This document shows positions 45,220 through 58,635 of a DNA stretch of 64,000 bases, piece by piece. Both the position numbers and the translations under genes were made by a program. Under the pieces are notes generated by a model. The model worked only from the letters and a program-made list of their open reading frames with translations. It was not told the origin of the DNA and did not search any database. The stretch comes from Eucalyptus grandis (taxonomy: Eukaryota; Streptophyta; Magnoliopsida; Myrtales; Myrtaceae): contig NC_052620.1 in assembly GCF_016545825.1 (NCBI RefSeq), forward strand, positions 4,588,001 through 4,652,000. The letters run 5' to 3'. The number at the start of each line of letters is the position of its first letter. Positions within the stretch are counted from its first letter, which is position 1.

Positions 45220-46863
45220 CAAATCATGGTCTTGCAACCATCATTCTCGCTCTCCGACGCCAGACCAGGAAGAAGAGGAGGCAGGGACGACCAACTTCGT
45301 TGCGCACAAGTCCGCGTTGATTCGATTACCCTTTGACCACTTCATCGTTTCGGATTCTTCTTCCTCGTCTCCGAATTTCAGGGTACGTTTCTCCTCTTTA
45401 TCTCCCCATTTCCAGAGAACTTTCTTTCGGCTCTGTTGGCATCTGGGTCCGGTCTTGTTGCTGGAGATTCTTTGCGGTTGACGTTAGATCGGGTTCGGCG
45501 AGATCGAGATTGGATCTGGGTATTGCTCGATTTCTCTGTTGGATGTTGATGCGTGGAATTTCCATTGATCTTGCGGGCTAGATCAGGGTTTATGTTCTTG
45601 GTCTTTGAGTTCTTGGGGGCGCTTCTTGTTTTGGTAATGGCATCGCGAGATTGAAACATGTGCAAATTTTCTTTGCATCGTGACCCTTTAATTGCTATCG
45701 AATGGGTAATTTGATGTGTGTACAGAAAAGAGTGATGGTCCTGTCTCTAGCCTTGACTTGAGGATGGCAATCCTGGTTTTTTCCTGGTTTTTCCCTCTTC
45801 TTGTTTTTCCCGGGAAAATTTGGTATTTCCCAGCTTAGGGTGCTTTCTGTAGCTTGTAGATGGCTTATTTGTCAATAAAAGGAAGTTCTTTATCACTTTG
45901 TGAAATTGTCTTATGCATTTGAGTGATGAACACAAAAATTAGATTTGTGTCCTCAGTAGACAAAAAAGAACTGATTGATTGCTACATAATGCTTCTTGCT
46001 AGTGTTCTAATGGAAGATGAAGTTGTCTTCACCATATTGCTTTTCATTTGGGCCCAGAAAACCTAATTCTTGATCAACTGTGAATATATCATTTTGTAAC
46101 ACATTGAATTTGAGGACAGTGTGCTTGAGTGTGAAATTTGCAGAATCTCTTTCTTGACCCAAAAGTAAGAAAGGATAATGATTCCTGCACAGAAAATCTT
46201 TTGCATGAAAAATCTGCTTGACTAGTAGCCTCCTTGCATAATGATTTGGGTGAAGAAGTGTGTTCTCACCCTAATATATCCCTGATTCAAGGAACTGGAT
46301 CTAACGTTTGGTGAATTGTAATTAGTCTACAGTCTTATGACTTTTATCAAGTCTATTCCCAGATCGAGATTGATGCCTTTATTGCTGTTTTATGGTGTCT
46401 GATATTTGTCTTTTGCACAACGAACTTTCTCTTGCTCAGCTGATGTCTGAGCCAATATTAGTCGAGCTTTCGACATAATTCAATCCTCTGAAGGGACTTT
46501 TATGTTAACTTGGGAGAACAATTGATTGTTTCCTGTGCACTCAGCCTCATTATGGAATCCAACCATGAACAGGGATGCTAAGTGCAATCCTTTACTTAAA
46601 GTAGATCGGATTAAGACATGTCAATACTTCTATTAAAGCTTTATGATATAGTTGACTAGTTGTATGTCTTGGGTACAATCTGTTACTTTGTCATCTGGAA
46701 TCTTACCTACGCCATTCCAGGTATCCTGAAATATGGGTTTAATCTATTTTTGTTACGCTAACGTGCTGCCATCATGGTGCTGGCAGATGTTGCTGTTCTG
46801 ATTTACTAGAAAATGAACAAGCGGAATTATTAAAATAAACAGCTGTTTTCGACAGATTTTAAG
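45220..46863 (+). promoter_or_regulatory. Putative 5' leader exon and leader intron of the small membrane-protein gene
   Basis: A GC-richer, CT-rich stretch (about 45220-45383) ends in TTTCAGG|GTACG, a good donor. TTTTCGACAG|ATTTTAAG (46855/46856) is a matching acceptor eight bases before the ATG at 46864. This predicts a leader intron of about 1.47 kb. Frames inside the leader are not conserved motifs. Transcription start and any extra leader exon cannot be fixed from sequence. Confidence 0.45.
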
Positions 46864-47441
46864 ATGAACGGGAGGATGAACAAGCGGGGCTATAAAGAGC
46901 CAATGTTCACGCGGATGGTGACTTCTGTGTTCAGGTTTGCGCGGGTTGCGGAGTTTGAGATACTGTTCTTCCTTTTCTTCTTCATTGCCTTCCTCATCTT
47001 CAAGGACCTGGTGAGTCTTCCTGTCTTCCTTACTGTCTCGTTTCCCCCATGAACTTGCAGTAATCTTGAAGTTGCAAAACCACATGATTCATAGAGACAA
47101 TTTATGTCCTGGACTCAATCTGTGACTACTATTCAACTTTGGAGACCTAGATATAGGAAAAAGGATGCATCAATTTGAATCAGTTTTAGCTCCATATGAA
47201 ATTATTTGGCAGGCAGTTTAGCGGTGAATATTACCCTTTTCACTATGTTGGTACGAAACTTCTTGTCCTCTGAAAGCATGTCATATGAAATTGGAGAGCG
47301 CTACTACACACTGATCATCAGGACTAAAGATTAAGCTTTGTACTGATCATGTTTGGCTTCATTCATTTGCAGACATCTCGGCCCGAATACAACCAAATCC
47401 TCGTAAAGAAGCCGGGTGGGATCGATTTGTGGCCTTACTAG
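46864..47441 (+). CDS. Small conserved single-pass membrane protein, function unknown
   Basis: Two coding exons, 46864-47010 and 47373-47441, joined in phase at CTG|GTGAGT and TTTGCAG|ACA, give 71 residues. The N-terminus is basic (MNGRMNKRGYKEPMF). Residues 31-48 are a strongly hydrophobic stretch (EILFFLFFFIAFLIF) that should span a membrane once. The C-terminus is short and polar (TSRPEYNQILVKKPGG, ending WPY). The intact frame across a canonical intron, the shift in composition and the well-formed leader argue for a real gene. I believe short plant proteins of this shape exist, but I cannot name a function. An antisense frame at 46753-47085 is a shadow. Confidence 0.75.
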
Positions 47442-49190
47442 CTCAAACCAAATGTATGCTGTCTTTCATTTTCCCCACTCACGGTAAAAAATCTTGCTAC
47501 ACATAATGAACTGAGATTGGGATGATTGGGAAGATTTAGATTTTCGAAATTATCACCAGAAACTAACCTCTAACTGAGATCTCACCCTTGTATGCTGGGA
47601 TTACAGAGTCTTTCTCTGTTTTATGTTGATATATGGTTTATGGAGCTCCATCATCTCAGAAGTTCCTGAGAAGCAACGCCAGACAATAGATGTGCACTGG
47701 GACTTGCTTTCACTGTTGCAATAATTTGAACTCTGAGCTACTTCACTTCTCCTTCACATCATTTCAATTTGTACAGTTAGCTCAATGATTCACTCTTCTT
47801 GGCCCTCTCTCTCTCTCTCCCCCCCCATTTCTATTTGTACACTTAGCTAAAACAGCAAATTTTCCAAGTACTTGTATATTAAGACTGATTTGTGAAATCT
47901 ATATACTATGCAATGTGGTGGACTAAGTATTTAAACAAGTGGGTCATACTTAAACATTCAATAAGAGCGATACATGCCTTCGTACATCAATTTTGAAAAA
48001 TTAGCATTAGGACATGGTTGATAACCCAATTAAGTTCCGAATTGAAGATTGAGCACTTCATGAGATTAAACTGTTTACTTACCCCTACTCACATTCGAGA
48101 AGACTAGCCTTTTGAGTACTTCCCTTTCAGATAATTTGGTACTTTTAAAAGTCTAGCAAAAAAGAGGAATTGAGCAATAGGGTGTTGTTTTGTCAAATTT
48201 GTGCATGGCAGATCATATTGCGATATGTAGGACAATTGATGATAACTAGACTGTCATGACCGAAATTCCAAGCAAGACTTAATCAGGAGGATTCAGTTGC
48301 ATTTTCACTTAAATATTTAGGGTTTTATTAATTTAATTAAAGGGTTTACAAATGAATTCAAATACTGTACAATATAATCATCGTTATTCTGGATCCAGTC
48401 TTTTAAATTAGTGTCCACGGCTATCTCACAATAATGCCCTCACAAATTACAAAATCCTCATTCTTTTCCCCTCCTCTTTTTTCAGAAAAAAAAAAAAATT
48501 GCGAGGCTCAAAGCTAAACCAACCAAAAATCTTCGGATGATTGAAACGTTCACGTTCATATGTATTTGCTTTTTTTCCTCAACGGACAAAAGCGGATGCA
48601 AAATTCTGGATTGAGCAAAACAAAAATTGACAGCATGAACTAATTTATTTCCACTGTCAGAAATTAAATCTGAGAAAGCTCAGTCTATGACCTACTCATT
48701 TAAATGACAGAATAATTTTTTGGAAATATCCATGGTGGTGAAGGACTTGAATCTTTTGGTCCTACCGCCCGTGCCCCACCTTGTACCAAAAATTCAGCTT
48801 TTGCCTTTGTTTGATTTTCGATTCTATGTCCCTTTTGAGAATGGCATAGTTGGTATCCAATCCAGCACCAATATTCATTTTCCTTTTTCATACATTAGTA
48901 ATGGAAATTTTCGGTTACATATTTTGAAATGATTATATTCGTGTTATGATTTTCAATTTTTTAGGTTGGACCTTCTGAGAATTTGAATTTCAAGTTATCT
49001 AAAACAAGATGAGATTATATTTTTTAACACTTTTTCTCCTCTGAGAGTGTTAATGAGTAGACTGTGCTCTTGGCAATCAAATTAACTTTTGAGTTCATAT
49101 ATGAGCCTGCGAAATAACTATTTGTCCATCTAATTCGACAAGTTTGAAAATTTTCTAGTCTACCATTATTGTTTTCAAGACCCTATTTGG
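47442..49190. other. 3' flank of the small gene, then intergenic
   Basis: The 3' UTR probably covers the first few hundred bases. A CT run at 47806-47822 is followed by poly-C. Overlapping frames at 48700-48930 have no recognisable motif. Nothing else supported. Confidence 0.4.
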
Positions 49191-49195
49191 GAGAA

Positions 49196-49756
49196 AATAC
49201 CAAAAAACTCCAAAAGTTATTGCACTTCCTAAACCTTTTAATTATGTTGATTTATTCATGAGCATTTTTTTACATTTTGCCAATTGTTGAAGTAGACATT
49301 AGTTATCTTATATAGCACAGTTAGTATCAACATAATTTTTTTAATTTGTTAATAAATTTTAATTTTTTTTATCATTTTTTCCTTTCTTTTTTTCTTTCTC
49401 CTTTCTTTTTTCTCAAGGTTGATTGCCAACCACAAGCCATGGTCCATGAGGGTTGGCCTTGCCCACCATAAAGGAGGGTTGACCTCGTCGGGCTACACCT
49501 AGGCAAGTGCCCCCTCACTAGATATAGCGAGGCTAGATCTGGTAAGGGGTTTTCATCAGTCGTCAACAACCGATTGAAAGAGAAGGAAAAATAAATAAAT
49601 AAATTATAAATAAAAGTCGTTGACATTCACATCAGATTGATTGGAAAAACTTGATTGATGAAATGTGAAAATGTCTAAGATTAAATTAACAAAATTAAAA
49701 TGTTTATGATTAAATCGGTACAAATGCATTAGCTTTATAAGTTTTTTGGCACCCCG
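49196..49756. mobile_element. Foldback/MULE-like element 6
   Basis: About 560 bp. The left end GGGAGAAAATACCAAAAAACTCC and the right end AGTTTTTTGGCACCCC are inverted. The inner arms have the same 'TAAACC...TTAATT' units. The short GC-rich core (49410-49560) has ACTAGATATAGCGAGG and CTAGATCTGG, similar to the cores of the other members. Target duplication not resolved. Confidence 0.6.
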
Positions 49757-51180
49757 CCTTTGGACCTAAGTTAGTTTTTGTTTGAAGCACTAATCTTTTG
49801 TACGTATAGTACTTATTTTTATCATATACTAATATAGATTATCAGTGTATATCAATTTTATCGTATTCATAATGTTCATGGTATAATTGCCGTACGCGGC
49901 CAGGTTTGTCGATGGTGTTCCATGTGATGACAAAATTTGCCGTCCCCAATAATTGAAAACCCTAGCTTAGCTTGGAATCTACTTTTTCCCTTTACTGTTT
50001 TTCATTTCATATGACTTTATTTTTACTTTATCACTGCTATTTAGTTATTAAATGTATTATTACAAAATTCATGCGCGTAGCGTAGAAATTGACTCGATGG
50101 CAAACATGTGATTTACATGAAGACTAGTCAGCATTTTCCTATTAACATAATCCTAGAAAATCTCGAACTTATCGATAAATTATATTAAACGGAAGAGTAT
50201 CCGCCGTATATTTCATTTTCTATTTGTCAATTAGATATCCTTTTGACCATAGTCAACAATACCAAAGGGCGCACGGAACTTTATATTAAATTATTAATTG
50301 TATTTTTCATTTCTAAAATTAGTGTTGATTTTGTATATATCTCCACATCGACGTGCACGCAACGAATATTAATTGTTGTTGCTTCAAGAGTGTACTTGAC
50401 GCACGTTTAGATGTGAGCGAAAAAAAAAAAAAACATTTGTTTGAAAATTTCCCTCGAAAAAAAAAATGTTTTAACAAAAATTACGAAATATTTAGTGTTA
50501 ATCTCAATATATTTACTTCAAACTAATTTTCCTCTCACAAAATATCTCAAATCAAAATCCACACGATGTGTTTATTTGGAATTAATTTTCATCACATGAA
50601 AAATTCCAAAATGGTATCCTTGATCCAAATTTTCCCTCAATTTTATGTCAAATTTATAAGGGAGTATAGATTTGAATTAGGATTACCGGGTTGAGATTTT
50701 TTTTTTTTTTATTTAAGAGTATCAATTTGAGGTTTTTCATGAGATGAAAATTAGTATTAGTTAAATGTGTCATGATATGCCACTTTTGAATTGGTACAAG
50801 ATGTAGATGATTGGATCTGAGCAGGTCCTTAAATTGCTCCACCCTGAATCGGGCATCCCAAGTGCCTAGTTAGCCCCCATTTATAGGGGGTTTAACTGGG
50901 ATTACGGGATAACGTCCTCATTGGGTATCCCGGCCAACCCCCGAAAAGGAGTATGGACCCACATTCGGATCCCCGTGAAGCCCTTCTTCTCCTAAAGATA
51001 CTAGCATCGGGTTCGGGGAAATGAAATGGCGCCAGACAACCCCTCACGCGAGAAGTCTGCCCGGGGTGGTCGGGCTGATCTATGAAGGTAACATGTGCAA
51101 GTCACAAGATTCACGAAAATTAGATTCTACTCATGATTTTTGAATTGTACAAGACTTGATAATTTTGGCTATTGGCTCAA
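49757..51180. other. Intergenic with an unexplained GC-rich block
   Basis: Mostly AT-rich. 50845-51090 is a sharp GC-rich block (GGGTATCCCGGCCAACCCCC, GGGTTCGGGGAAATG) with no open frame of note and no matching copy in this window. It may be the tail of a retroelement or a SINE-like repeat. No gene found. Confidence 0.4.
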
Positions 51181-51413
51181 TTTATCTCGCAAAGAAAATG
51201 AATGATTAGCAAAACATTTTCGAAAAATGATCACATGTATCACTTGAACTAATTAGCCAGTGAAAGATACTTTTATTATAGATAATAATTTATATCTACA
51301 CATCTTCGTAGACAATTAAAACATTTTACATTCTTTTATCGTCCCGAGCATTAGAGATGATCATTTTTCGAAAAAACGTTTTCCAAATTATTTATGTCAA
51401 GCGAAACAAAAGG
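51181..51413. mobile_element. Decayed MITE, same group as 17899
   Basis: Shares the interior words 'TGATCACATGTATCACTTGAA.TAATTAG' and 'ATAATTTAT.TCTA.ACAT' with 17940-18030 and 15290-15420. Its right end GGAAAACGTTTTTTCG (inverse) is foldback with the left part. Confidence 0.5.
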
Positions 51414-51580
51414 AGCCTTTTAATTTTCCTGCGATCTCCAATTTTGGTGTTGGGTTTTAATTTCAAATAATTGTCAGGACAGCCTTGATTAATTTGATTT
51501 AAGAAACTAATTGGGGGGAATTTTCTTGGATAAAAGTTGGGGAAAAGGATAATATAATAATCCCCTTGATGCTATGTTGC

Positions 51581-51790
51581 TGAGGTGGGTGAGGGTGAGG
51601 AAAAGTCTGTCATCCAGGTCACCCTATCATTTCTCCCGCTGGTGAAAATAATTCCTGTCCTCTCAAATTCCTCCCCCCCTCAATTTTCCATCTCTCTCTC
51701 TCTCTCTCTATCCTTCATTTCATTTGCATTTCAGAATCATTCCGAACCCCTCTTTCTCTCTCTCTCTCTCTCTCTTCTTCCACTATATAA
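51581..51790 (+). promoter_or_regulatory. Core promoter of actin gene 1, with TATA box
   Basis: Contains CCAGGTCACCCTATCATTTCTC (51614-51635), also found almost unchanged before actin gene 2 (58659-58680), and TTCATTTCATTTGCATTTCA (51716-51735), also shared. Two CT microsatellites (51691-51709, 51753-51775) and a TATA box (TATATAA, 51784-51790) follow. CT-rich stretches near the start site are common in plant housekeeping promoters. Confidence 0.7.
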
Positions 51791-51819
51791 ATTACACTCT
51801 CCCTCGCCATCCCTGCCTC

Positions 51820-52766
51820 TCTCTTCTCTCCTTCCCTCCGTTCTTGAAGCAGTCCTCCTCCGTCGCGTCGAGGCCGTCGAGTCGCCAGTGCCGCCGGAGC
51901 CGCCGCGATCCCGAGGTGGGTTTTGGTTCTTTTCCGTCTTTAGGGCATCCCCGATCCGGGTAGAGCTCCGATCCGCGTTAAATTTCGCTCCTTTCTTCCC
52001 ATTTGGCCGTAGATCTAGATGCCGGGACTGTGGTTTGGCCCCGCCTTGTCTTTCTTGGTTCTTGTGGGTTGCCGGCGAGTTTTGCGTTGCTTTCTGGGTA
52101 GATCGGATCGGGTGGGATTCGGATGTGGGAATGTTGGTGGATATCTGTTGGGTTCTGATGCTTTTGTGGGCTGATTTCTTGGTTCTTGCGGGTGCTGGTG
52201 CTGCCGATCTATGGTCTGTGGTGATCTGTTTTGAGTGAATCGAGGGTCAGCTCTGTGATTGACGATAGATCCGATCCTGCCGAGTGTTTTTGCTTCCTGT
52301 TGAATATGTCTGGCTAATTGTCTCGTGCATGAGGGTGCGTTGATCTGTTTGGTATCGTTTTCGGGTTTCTTGATCCGTGTGTCGGTTTGATTGGGTGATT
52401 TGTTTGATTGTAGATAGACATTCTTTCGGTTTTGAGAATTGTATTTTACTTGAAACTGTTTGAATTTCTAAAGATGAGGGACATCATCTTGAACGTGCAG
52501 GACAATGAAAAAAGAAATCTCCCTTTTGGGCTGGAAGGGAAAACGAATTCTCGATGCTTGAATTGTAAAAACGTAAATTTACAAGAGTGTCTGAAAAGAA
52601 AAAATCAAATAATTATTGCTTTTGAATTCAGATCTTAGCAATCGACTGAGAAAAACATGTTTGAAATGTCGAAATGCTCTTGTTCATTTAAAGTGGCGAG
52701 TAATCTTTTGTGACTTGGTTGATCTCATTATTTGTGTAGCTATTTGCAGGTTAATATTCCTTAAAG
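51820..52766 (+). promoter_or_regulatory. Leader exon and leader intron of actin gene 1
   Basis: The non-coding exon ends CCCGAG|GTGGGT at 51915/51916. The acceptor TATTTGCAG|GTTAAT is at 52749/52750, giving an 834-bp intron. Seventeen untranslated bases then precede the ATG. Plant actin genes normally have such an intron just upstream of the start codon, and it often raises expression. It carries repeated GATCTG and CGGATC words. An open frame of 217 codons running through here (51585-52238) is an artefact. Confidence 0.75.
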
Positions 52767-54235
<1,469 letters not shown>

Positions 54236-54690
54236 ATCCAACAAAGTCGAAGTCTTGGTGAGTCATTATGTCGGAATTTCCTGTCCTTTCATGCGAACTC
54301 AAGCTTCATGGAATTGGTGGAGAGCATGTTGGGGGTTTTTATGTACCATAGCTTTTCGAGAAGTATGATTCAGATTGTTGTCGCCATGTCTGAGAAGCAA
54401 TCCTGTCGTAGTCCTCTCCATATGTGGTGAGCAGAACATCGGTTTTGAAGTTGTTGCTAGTCAGCCAGTCTCTTTCTAGGATGTTTTAAAAGGAGCTGGG
54501 AGTGTTGTTTTTCTCTTACTTCGTTTGCTCATTTTGGTGATATATAAGTTTTTTTCCCTGGAACAGTAATGTCAATATTGTGTGAGGACTATTGTATGCC
54601 GTTTGAGGTTGGGTACTCATCAAAGTTTCTTGGTAGAGATCTGTTTCTGTCTGTTATAATCTTCACTCTTGTTCCGAGCATGCTGTGCCA
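54236..54690 (+). other. 3' UTR of actin gene 1
   Basis: Shares blocks with the 3' UTR of actin gene 2, notably AAGTTTTTTTCCCTGG and TAATGTCAATATTGT (54547-54582, compare 61875-61910). The end of the transcript cannot be placed exactly. Confidence 0.5.
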
Positions 54691-55250
54691 GGGATGTAGT
54701 TGCTAGCATTTGGCTGAGACTCAGATTGAATGTGTACTCAATATCTGCTTGAAGGTGCTTGATGTGATTCTTGCTCGAACTTGCATCGTCTATATTATCC
54801 ATTAGAACCAAGAATTAAAAGGTTGTGTCGCCGGTCTGGAAAATAGAAGGAAATTCGATCGATTTGAGTATATACTGTTATGCCTATGTTCATGTGGGTT
54901 AGAAGTTTCATCAGGAGATTGGGAAAGCATGAAAGCGTATGAGGACCGTCGTGTGCTTTGTCAGTATCACAAGCGGTTTGTGATATGATGAATCAATGCT
55001 CTCTTAACGTAAACTAGTTAAAGTGGTGGATCGGGTGGGGCTTATGTCCGGTCAAGTCTCTCAAATTGACTCATTTCTATACAATGCAGGGTTAGTGACT
55101 TATGCTCGGATTCATATTGCCAAAATGCTTTCATATTTAACTAAATCTAATAAAAATTCATGCTCAAATTGAGATGAGAGAGCGGAACGAGCCAACACAA
55201 GATTAAGTGAGCACGAGATCGAGTTGACTGCAAGAGAGAATCAGAAAAGT
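54691..55250. other. Intergenic, nothing recognised
   Basis: Start of the roughly 4-kb spacer between the actin genes. No gene, RNA or bounded repeat was identified. Confidence 0.4.
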
Positions 55251-55378
55251 GGGTTGATGTAAAGCTTGATCCGTAAGAGAGAATCATGGAAGTGGATTAA
55301 GATAATCATAAAAGTGGGTTGATGTAAAGCTTGATCTGTAAGAGAGAATCATGGAAGTAGATTAGATGTTAGTAAGTT
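55251..55378 (+). repeat. Two-unit tandem repeat, 65-bp period
   Basis: GGGTTGATGTAAAGCTTGATC starts at 55251 and again at 55316; the units differ at few positions. The second unit is slightly truncated. Confidence 0.85.
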
Positions 55379-55604
55379 CCGAATCATATAATAAATATCT
55401 TATTTTTTTATTTTTGTTATTTTAAATCAATTTCTAATTCATTTAATAAATATAATTAATTTATATAATAATTCAGCCTATTAAATATGGGTTAAAAAAT
55501 AATAACTTAACCCATTAAATATGGGTAAGGACTAGGTCTATAATCCATTTTAATTAGCTTACTTTTAACTTCTTCTTTTTTGAATAGAAGCTTACTTTTA
55601 ACTT

Positions 55605-56068
55605 TAAGGGCACGAATAACCATTCTGGCTAGAAATTGATTTATGGAAGATAAATAAATTTTTCTATTTCTATTTTTAAATGAGTTTCTAAACAAAAATA
55701 TCCGTTTGATAACGACATAAAATTTCTAGTCTAAAAATATAAATTCGTTTCATAACGATACAAAATTTCTCCCTTTCGACTGGTAGAAGTCGATACGCCG
55801 ACAAACGACGGCGACGGCGGATGGATGACCAGTTTGTAGCAAAGACAAACAATGAGAATAATTTTTATTTCTCATTTCTGTTCTAGAAATAGAAAAGTAG
55901 AAAATTTTTATTTCTAATTTTTATTCCAAATCTATTTCTGGAACAAAAATCTATTTTAGAAATAGAAAAATGAAATAATTTTATCAAATGGATTTCTATT
56001 CAAAAAATAAATATGAAATAGAAAAATTGTTTCTATAACAAAAATTTTGATTTATCATGCAGCCCTTA
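55605..56068. mobile_element. Possible MITE with TAAGGGC ends
   Basis: Starts TAAGGGCACGAATAA and ends TTATCATGCAGCCCTTA, a short inverted repeat. The interior is packed with 'TTTCTATTT' and 'AAATAGAAA' words in inverted pairs around a small GC-rich centre (55785-55830, ACGACGGCGACGGCGG). hAT-like origin is possible but no 8-bp target duplication was resolved. Confidence 0.5.
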
Positions 56069-57338
56069 GTCTTGCCGATTTCTTGCGTCCATTTCTTCTA
56101 TATTCTACAGATGTAATGTGAGGGTCATGGCAGGTTTTGTCCTTCATTAATGTGCATTAGAGAAGACGGACCTCGGCAGTTTAAGCAAAAGCAAAAAAAA
56201 AAAAGATAATAAGAATTAGATGCACGAATCAACCGGCAAAGATTTAGCTTACCGGTGATGTTATAATATTATTTGAGACTAGATCAATCACTTAAGGACA
56301 TTATTTGAAGAAAAAAATCAACTTCGAAGACTATTATGAGAAATCCCCCTTATTTGAGGTTTTTATTGGAAATTTTTCTATTTTGATGCCCGCTAAAACT
56401 AATATGGAGTTGATTTTAGTGGGGTATTTATACATAAATCATGCCAAAGAGGTACAATAGAACAAACTGATGCTGCCCCATGTGACAGAAAGACAAACAT
56501 GCCGCCAATAATAATTTAAGCATAGCTTGGAATCAGCTTTTTCTTCTCTAATCTTTTTTTTTTTTTAGTACCTCTTTGAACTTTTCAAATTCACCCCCCC
56601 CAATTGCACAAAATCCTAGACAATCTTCGGAGAATTAAATAACTGCCCCCAACAGATCCACCGAATATTCAATTTCAATCCTCAAATTTGAAATCCTTGT
56701 ACTCTGGTCTTTTGAATTGAATCACGTGGCGTTGTTTCTCGTTAGTGGCGCTCCTATATGTGTTGATGTGAATGCGACTACTGCTCATTTAATTGCTTCA
56801 AGTGCATCAGACAATTCAATTTTTTTTTTCTTTTTTGTCTATATATCTTTTATCTATTTTTGAATTTTTATATTTATAAGTGCAACAAAATATGCTGAAA
56901 AGTTCAAGAAAATCAATCCTTATATGAGGAATTTCAAATTATTTTAATTTGTTCTATTATTGGTCAATCTCAGAAGAAAAACAAGAGAACAAGTGCACAT
57001 TATTTTTATTTTAAAGTTGGAATTAAATTGGCAATTAATCAAAGAATGTGCGATTTTTCAAAAGTGTTTTAGCGATTTCATCCTTTCTCTAAAGTTTCTT
57101 TTTCTTTCCGATATTGAATGAAAAGTGTGGGAGATTCTAGCATTTTTACAAAGAAATTAAATGGAATAAAATATAATCGATTCTACCATGAATCGGTTTA
57201 TGATTATGAATAAACGAACTAAATCTCATGACTTTGTCTTCACTTTGTTTTATCAATCTTTAGAATTTAGAAAGTATTTTAATTTCGTTAGCCCCACACA
57301 CATTCCTATGAAAGGGAGCGTGACTGTAAAGGAGGGCA

Positions 57339-57375
57339 CTTAGATGGAAAAGTTGATGGCCCTTTTCCATCTAAG
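57339..57375. repeat. Perfect 14-bp inverted repeat
   Basis: CTTAGATGGAAAAG (57339-57352) and its exact complement CTTTTCCATCTAAG (57362-57375) are separated by 9 bases. It lies far from any gene end recognised here, so its role is unknown. Confidence 0.85.
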
Positions 57376-57624
57376 TTTACATGAACTTGATAGGCTATAG
57401 CTGTCAAATGTTAAAAGGCTTCGTCTCATGAATAATCTTCTAAATACATGAAAGTGGGTATATTGATTTTTTTATTTTTTTTTGTCATATGTTGACCATG
57501 TATACAAGGAAGGGTAGCTTTCAATGCCAATCTCACCTTCACCTACTTCCCACTTGTTATTTCCTCTTTCATTTTTTTTTTCATTATGTAGTTTTTCCTT
57601 TAATTATATAATATGCTGTTGTCT

Positions 57625-57628
<4 letters not shown>

Positions 57629-57668
<40 letters not shown>
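57629..57668. repeat. (AT)n microsatellite
   Basis: About 20 uninterrupted AT units. Confidence 0.95.
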
Positions 57669-57670
<2 letters not shown>

Positions 57671-58530
57671 CCATGTTCTTGGCAATAATTGACATAACAA
57701 AACATATTGCAGCCCACCATATGAGATACAAGTTGATTTAATATAAAAGTAGATTTTGCATGCGCATACACTTAAATATAACTTTCATTAGATATGTGTA
57801 AATTGTCAATTCTTAACATGATATGAAAAAAAAAGTGTGTTTCAATGTGACATTGTTGGGTACAATTAAAATCGATAGAAAGGCAAATACCTATTTCTAG
57901 CCAAAATGGAAAAAATCATTTTGATATCGAAAAGTTGTAAAAGAGTTCAAATGATTTTAAAAGTTACTTATATATATTTTAAAGATTTATAATAGACAGA
58001 TTCCAAACCTCAAATTCCAATAAGATCAAACTTAAATTCGCACAACAATCTTCTTAAAGTTCTACTGCGAAATTAGTAAGATGTTAAGTTTTCTCAATTT
58101 TTATTTTTGTAAAATCACCAAACAATTTTAAATGTCGACGTGTATGAGTTTTCAAAGAATCAAAGCGTTCGGTCTAAAAAGTCAACTTGGTTAAAAAGCA
58201 ATAAACATAATAGACATTAATTATATTTGACGTATTGTAATTATTTTAAATGGACGGACGAGATATTAAGCATGCGCTACTTAAAACGTTTTTAAAATTC
58301 ATGTTCAGCCAAACATTCCTATCTTTAATCAAGTTGGAGAGGAAATAAATTGAAGTATTGGGAAAAGGAAAATAGCATAAACATCCCCATCATGCTGTCA
58401 TCAATCAATAAGAAGAGTGTTCATCCAATCTTTTTGGTGATCTCTAGCCAATGGAGTTAGTGCCTTATTCATGTTAACTTACCACTCTTTTCCTCTTCTC
58501 CCTATCCTCATTTTCTAACATCAATGAGAG

Positions 58531-58532
<2 letters not shown>

Positions 58533-58568
<36 letters not shown>

Positions 58569-58615
58569 TATTAAAAATTATTAAAAATTTAAAAAATTGA
58601 AAAAAGGGAAAAGGG
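58533..58615. repeat. Poly-A and AAAAATT-rich tract
   Basis: A long A run (58536-58560) is followed by short ATTAAAAATT repeats. It sits just upstream of the actin 2 promoter block and may reflect an inserted fragment. Confidence 0.7.
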
Positions 58616-58635
58616 GAAAAGTGGGGGTGGGGAGT

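Larger units (their letters stand above)
56069..58530. other. Intergenic between the actin genes
   Basis: AT-rich, no open frame of note. Holds a perfect 14-bp hairpin (57339-57375), an (AT)n run and several poly-T tracts. No gene or RNA gene supported. Confidence 0.5.

Noticed and set aside
46753..47085. 110-codon antisense frame over the small membrane-protein gene
   Set aside because: It covers the sense exon and intron, is Glu/Lys-rich only as the mirror of Phe/Leu codons, and lacks motifs.
51585..52238. 217-codon open frame on the plus strand
   Set aside because: It runs through the actin 1 promoter, leader exon and leader intron, starts from GTG and is rich in Ser/Leu from CT microsatellites.
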